A DNA stretch of 64,000 nt from Hepsetus odoe. Its lineage: Eukaryota; Chordata; Actinopteri; Characiformes; Hepsetidae. Positions within the stretch are counted from its first letter, which is position 1, and every line of letters begins with the position of its first letter. Below the pieces are notes generated by a model. That model did no database searches. It saw nothing but the letters and a program-made list of their open reading frames with translations, and had not been told where the DNA came from. This document shows, piece by piece, positions 50,901-56,900 of the stretch. The stretch spans positions 2,357,102-2,421,101 of the forward strand of contig CM029380.1 in NCBI GenBank assembly GCA_017165825.1, written 5' to 3'. A program made the translations under genes and the position numbers.

Positions 50901-53900
50901 CCCTTGCATTCTATACGCAGACGATTCATTTCATTAGGTCATTTCATGAAGATTTACTGACTATATTTCCTGTATCTTTCTCTACATTCTTTGTTAGCTC
51001 ATTCATCAAAAATGTCCAGCCAACAATGCCTTGATAAACATTGATGGACATGAGGCACAAAGTTTTGCAGGACCATCATCAAAATCTTTACATCTGAGGT
51101 GCACCAACACTTCAGAAGTGTCTAACAGAGTGGACAACGAGTGGATACAGTGCTCCACACAGACATTTGCGAAAAACAACAATGCACAGCAAAAAACAGC
51201 TCCTCACCTTGAATGATCTGGCAGAATTTGGGCCCGTTGCTTGTTGACTGGGACGTCTCCTCAAAGGAACGTTTCTGTCGGACTACCTTGTGCTCCTGCC
51301 CAGAAAAGGAGTCCAGCACCTGCTCCACTGGCTGTATGAACAGGGTCTCATCTCTGGTCTGCACCAAGCCTGTCTGGGAGGAGCACAAACACAGAAAGAA
51401 GGTAAGATCTGGAGTATATTTACCCCTCATTTCTGGTTTTGCTAGAAAATGAGACAATAGAACCTTGTTCAAACACAAAGAGAGTTTCCTTCTAACCAGC
51501 CTTAACCCTAATCTTAGACCAGATCCTTTCTTTAAGCTCAGGAACACTTCTCCAGGCGTCTCGAAGGATGTCTCAAAGCTCTTCTTTGGACGTCGGCTGC
51601 CTTTTGTTTTCTCTGTGGAGATGATCCCACTTCTCTCTGAAACTGATCTCATGCTTGACCACTACGGCTACTACTTACATCGACCTCTAATGGAGTAGCA
51701 ATCCGGAGAAAAGTGAAGAAGCAGAAGGAAACTAAGCTTTAAACGTTTCAACAGCTTTTACTATGAATAAGCACATTAAGGAGTATTTGTATGACATGCA
51801 GTGACTTGGAAGACTGTATTAGAGGGACAAATGATCCAAACATCTGCATTTGGACTCCATTTCAATCAGTCACCCCTTGGTTTGCGCCATCTCAGTTGAA
51901 GATATCAGCAGATCACAATTAACTACCAGCTAGGAAACAACCTTTTAGGTGAGAACTTATGATGCTGTGGTCTTTCCCATCACCCAAATGGAGAAACACC
52001 CAGAACAAGTTACCAGTCCATCATTGGGTAGGCAGACAAAGTCACATCTAAGGCACAATTAAGTACCTTCAATCCAACTGATGCGCATGTCTCTGGACTG
52101 TATGAAGAAATGTGGGTGGCGGTGGTCCAGTGGTAGGGTAATTGCCTATGGCTCAAGAGGTCCCAGGTTCGAATCCCACCTCTAGGTCCCTGAGCAAGAC
52201 CCTTAACCCTGAGTTGCTCCAGGGAGACTGTCCCTGTAGTTAGGACATGGTAAGAGCGTCTGATAAATGGCATAAATGTAAACCAAAGGAAGTCAGAGAC
52301 CGGAATTGCAATGAACGCTGTTCTTCACAGAACACCATGTTCATTTTTCAGAAAGGAAGCCCATGTTGAGCGGTCGTGACCAGAAAAATTAATCACCCCA
52401 TTCTGTCACATCAGCAGTTTTCTCAAACATGGAAGGGCTCCCAGGGGTTCGGCAGTGACAGAGTCTATATGTCTCAATGTCAGAGTGTAGAGCTCTTTCC
52501 ATCAATAGGCCTCTGAGGACACTGCAACATATGGTGACCTTGTCCGTCCCGTGTCCATCTTTAACATATGACAAGCCGTTGGGTATACGGATAGAGCTTT
52601 GATTGGATTTACATGCGCAGTAAATGTAAGTCCTGGAGGGTCAGGGTCCAGTTTGGTGGTCTAGTGGTAGGGTACTTGCCCACGGACCTCTGGATCAAGA
52701 GGTTCCAGGTTCGAATCCCACCTCTAGCACTACCACCACTGGGTCCCTGAGCAAGACCCTTAACCCTGAGTTGCTCCAGGGGGACTGTCCCTGTAATTAG
52801 GACATGTAAGTCGCTCTGGGATAAGAGCGTCTGCTAAATGCCGTAAATGTAAATGTAAATGTGGTTACCCCCCCTCCCCCCTCCCTTAATCCACACCCTG
52901 GCAATGCATGGGATGAACCAGGACTGTTTGGTGAGGATCACCAAATCACTGGACAACGGGCCTCCAGGAATTAGAAGTAACTGTATTTGAGAACACTTTT
53001 TACCACTTATTTATTCATTTTTAGCATTCAGTTTCAAAATCATCTGTCTAGGTAGCTGGATTAGAATTTAGAATTGTTAAAATTGTCCAAATTGTTAACG
53101 TGGGCGGCAAGGTCAAGTTACCCAACCTGAACTAGCAATTAAAATCATGGCCTGCACTCAAACGTCTGCACGTCTGAAAATGAGATCTGCACCGAGTCAG
53201 CACAGGGCCGAATGGGCTGTGCTCGATCGGAAGGCCCATGCATGGGATCCGGTTGGGAAGATGGATGGAGATAGAAGGGGTGAGAAGAGGGAGCCCCAAG
53301 GCCAGGCGTCAGGGGAGAAGGTTGAGAAGAAGGAAGACAGGGAGTGCTGAAAGGGGCTGGTGGGGCTGTAAAGCATGTGTTTTCATCCCAGACATGGACG
53401 GGCAAACCCCACACACACCAGGCGGGGGTTAAAGACGGCCCAGAAGCATATGGTCTCACCGAGGAGGCTCTGGCGAAATGACATTAACAGAGTTAGAGCA
53501 ATTTTCCCCACTCTCTCTCTTCCAGGCTCAACATCACTCAGGGGCTAATACCAATGCTTGGGCCAACTTGGTCTATAATCGCTGTAGCAACTGCCTTTTG
53601 GGTTAAAATGCAAAATATGGAAGGAACAAACCCTCGGATTGCGAATTAAAATCAGTCATTATAATAATGAGCAGTCACAACACTTCATATGGTTGATTTC
53701 AAATGACTTGCTGTACATTCTGGTCAATTAGCTAGAAAATGATTAAACATAATGACCTTGCTGAATGAAATGGTAGCATAATTTTGTGAAACACCATTTT
53801 TTTCTCCAGCGATCAAGAAAAATACTGTACTGCGCAAAAGTCTTGAGCCACCACTCTTTCTTTTTAGATATCACGAGGGAATCGCCTTGCTGTCGCACTG

Positions 53901-56900
53901 TTTAATGCCTCTCCAGCATCTTAATTTTGGCATATTGAGCTGATTCAGTGATAGAGATGGGAATCTTTTACTGCAAAGTGTTCTAGATAAAGGGGTTCTC
54001 GGTGTTCAGCGTCAGCAGTAAATGAATCACCTGATCATCTGGAATCATCTGCTCCTGTTCCTTCACTGCTTCATGTCTTAAGTTAGACACTTTGTTCTGC
54101 TTGAAGGTTCAGACGTAGATCACTGTGTGGATTAACCAACACAGAACTATCAAACTGCTCAGGTACAGAGACTGGACTGAACATGAGAGACAACAACACT
54201 GTCCTTCAGGAAGATCTGGAGAACTGCTCAGGTACAGAGACTGGACTGAACATGAGAGACAACAACACTGTCCTTCAGGAAGATCTGGAGAACTATCCCT
54301 CAACCATACAGTAAAATCACAAGGAAGTCTGGACCTTTGGAAACAAAATATGAAGAAATGAGGGGCTCAAGAGTTTTGCACAGATTGTAACTTGTGTGAG
54401 CATCTTTTAACAAACCAATATTTCAATTGGTTAACCAAACATTCAAAGGTGGAGAATCAGTGTCCGCTCTAGAAGAACTCCAGTGTAGATGTAGCTATAT
54501 AATCTCATCTCCAGTTAGGTAAGGCGTATTATTATTCATATTATCTAAACATTAACATCCTCAACAATCCTCTCTTCTGGACGAAGCCAAACCAACGCAT
54601 CTCGCTTCGCTGACTTTGTGAAAGTGAATATGAGGTCACAGCACACAGTGAACCACACTCTGCATTTAACCCATGCAAACACCGTGCAGCAGGGGGCAGC
54701 TCGGGGAGCAGTGACAGGGACGGTACCTTGCTCAAGGGTACCTCAGGGCAACCTACTGGTAAGGGGTTTGAACACACAATCTTCTGATCCTGTGGCCGAC
54801 TCCCTAACCACTAGGCCACCACTGCCCCAAACATCTGTCTCCAAACCGTCCAACCTGAGCAGTCCCTTGTTCCTAATCCTGTCCATCCTGGTCCCTCCCA
54901 ACCCAAATCTCAGCATCTTTAACCCCGACACCTCCAGCTCCACTGCCTTTTTTATCAGCGATCGAAAAGCTATTAAAAAATGATAAAGGCACATTTCTGC
55001 AATGTCCTATTGTTCTGTATCAAAAAAGCATCAAATCAAGACACCACTGCCCTGGCAGGTCATACCCAACCATGAGGCTATCTGGCAGATCCTAGTACGC
55101 AGAAAAAAAACACAAAAACCACTTTGTTTACTGGTCGGTCAAAGGTGTGACAGAGCAAGGGCTATGGTTTTCAAAATCAAGGCAGACAAAATTTTCGGAG
55201 CTCTAACACCATCCCTCTTCCCAATGCCCTCCAAGAAAAGCACATCAGCACCCAAGCTAAGCTTCAGGGCAGTCCTTCAGGGGGCCAGGCATGAAAGAAA
55301 AGCTATTGAGAATACACGGCACAGAATGAATTTCCATATGAAAGAAGGACAGCGAATTCCAGAGGAGTCTGCTCTTGCACATCCCCACGCTGTATGTTTC
55401 GCTTCAGGCCCCAATACTGAACAACATGAATACATTTCTACAAATAACAATAATAATAACGAGATCTGATTGCTTTATAATGTTAATGCACGCTGTGACA
55501 GCATGAACTGATTGGCTAATTATCTGCACTAGTTGTCAAGGGAGAAAAAAAAAGTCATAAATCTCCAGTGTATGATTAAAAGCTGATGTCAGAAAGCAGC
55601 CCATATATGGAAAAATTCTCCAAATTATAGTCAAATTACAGGGCTGCAATTAGTCTCCTTCCAGAGAGCAGTAACACTGCATGACTGTCATCCAACCTGA
55701 AGACAGTTTAAACCCAGCCGAGAAAATAAAACACCCCTCAAAATCTCCTTAAAGCACCACCGGTTGACGTGCCAGCAACCAGCCGAGGCGATCTACAGAA
55801 GTCACGTCACTAATGCAGACGTCCCCATTGGCCTGCATTTGTCCTCTGTCTGCAGACGGCCCGCCGGGGCTCCGCTGGCCCGGTGCGAAGGGCCAAGAGT
55901 CGTGGAGGATTGTGAGACGAGCATAGTCAAAACATCCAGCTGAGCTCCAGCTGATCTGGGGAGGCGTCTTGCTTTCTGCTCGCTGTCATGCTGCCCGGAG
56001 GTGTCAGGAACGCTTGACCCAGACCCGGTTCCACATGTGCCTGGAGCACTCGCGCCGAGGGTGACCTCATTTTCCAGTTACGGCCTAAACGGGGCTTAAT
56101 TGGGGAGAGCGATGGGTTAAAAAACGCCTGGCAGGCGGAAAACGCATCGAAAACGGCGCTGTCAGTTAGTCAGTCTTGCATGACTGAAAGTGACTGGATT
56201 GCGATGACCCAATATGGTGTGTGGAACAGAGGTTAGCAGACTAAGTGGAAGAGGCAGCCAAGGCATGAAGTCAGAGCCAGCAGTAACTGCCTCGAGGCAA
56301 ACGACGACTGTTGCAGATGCACACACACACACACTGCAGAATTCAAACCATGCACAGCGCCAGTGATGGAATGAAGAAATGACCACTGTCGTTCTCTCAT
56401 TTCCACAGCACACTCCTCCCACAAGCAGCACCCAGACACATGCAGATGTGCACACCCCTCCGCTCGCTGCCTCTTTTCCATTTCCTGGTGATGCGGAGAA
56501 GGTTGGTGTCATATCGACCCCGTGGCCTGGCCAACAGCAGCCTCGTCACAAGGGTGCTGACTGCAGGTCTGTCAGCTATTTTATACTGATAGGCGGATCC
56601 ATACCTGAGCCAATGGAGCACACAAGGGTTCTCCATGCATGATGGATCTATAAGGCTCCACATAATCTCATCCAGGGTGTCAATGCACATAGACTTTCAA
56701 TAAGCTACTATGTAGACCGTGCATGCATGCAAGTTCTCCTCGCATGCAGAATCTTGACACATTCAGATTTTCCCTACAAACCCATGCAAAATCTAAAAAC
56801 ATGATCATCAAAGCATACCGAATTCTAATATAGTCTCATGCAGAACCTCAATACAATCCTAAGAAGATCCTCCATACTGTGCCACACTTCTCAACCACAT

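Larger units (their letters stand above)
38493..51207 (-). other. adamts17 intron 3 (12,715 bp)
   Basis: The second-largest intron. It contains poly-T (about 38961-38990), LINE fragments (39440-39770, 47640-48745), repeat C copies (39795-39990, 40480-40680), SINE-A copies (42651-42865, 44080-44250, 44915-45103, 48757-48930), SINE-B copies (41674-41835, 45371-45524), MITE E copies (42150-42640, 50420-50888), a TATG/TG run (43411-43450), a GGTTCT inverted repeat element (about 43765-44060) and a degenerate GAGTCTTGAG array (46640-47100). The stretches 40700-41600, 45900-46600 and 48950-50400 show no recognised feature. Confidence 0.8.

Noticed and set aside
52652..52740. Possible tRNA gene
   Set aside because: Box A and box B are present but followed by SINE-B body and tail. 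The same head occurs in other copies, so it is a SINE promoter and not a functional tRNA. The same reasoning applies to the SINE-A heads.
54109..54361. Recurrent peptide LLRYRDWTEHERQQHCPSGR and its reverse-strand partner at several loci
   Set aside because: It recurs at 607-834, 11810-11992, 19213-19518 and 26668-26865 as well. It is the 69-bp MITE D module, which is 23 codons long and lacks stops. It is a repeat, not a gene family.
55002..55469. 155-codon plus-strand open frame in intron 2
   Set aside because: There is no recognisable domain, the start context is weak and an AT-rich AAC run lies at its end. It is compatible with chance, but a search against protein databases was not possible.
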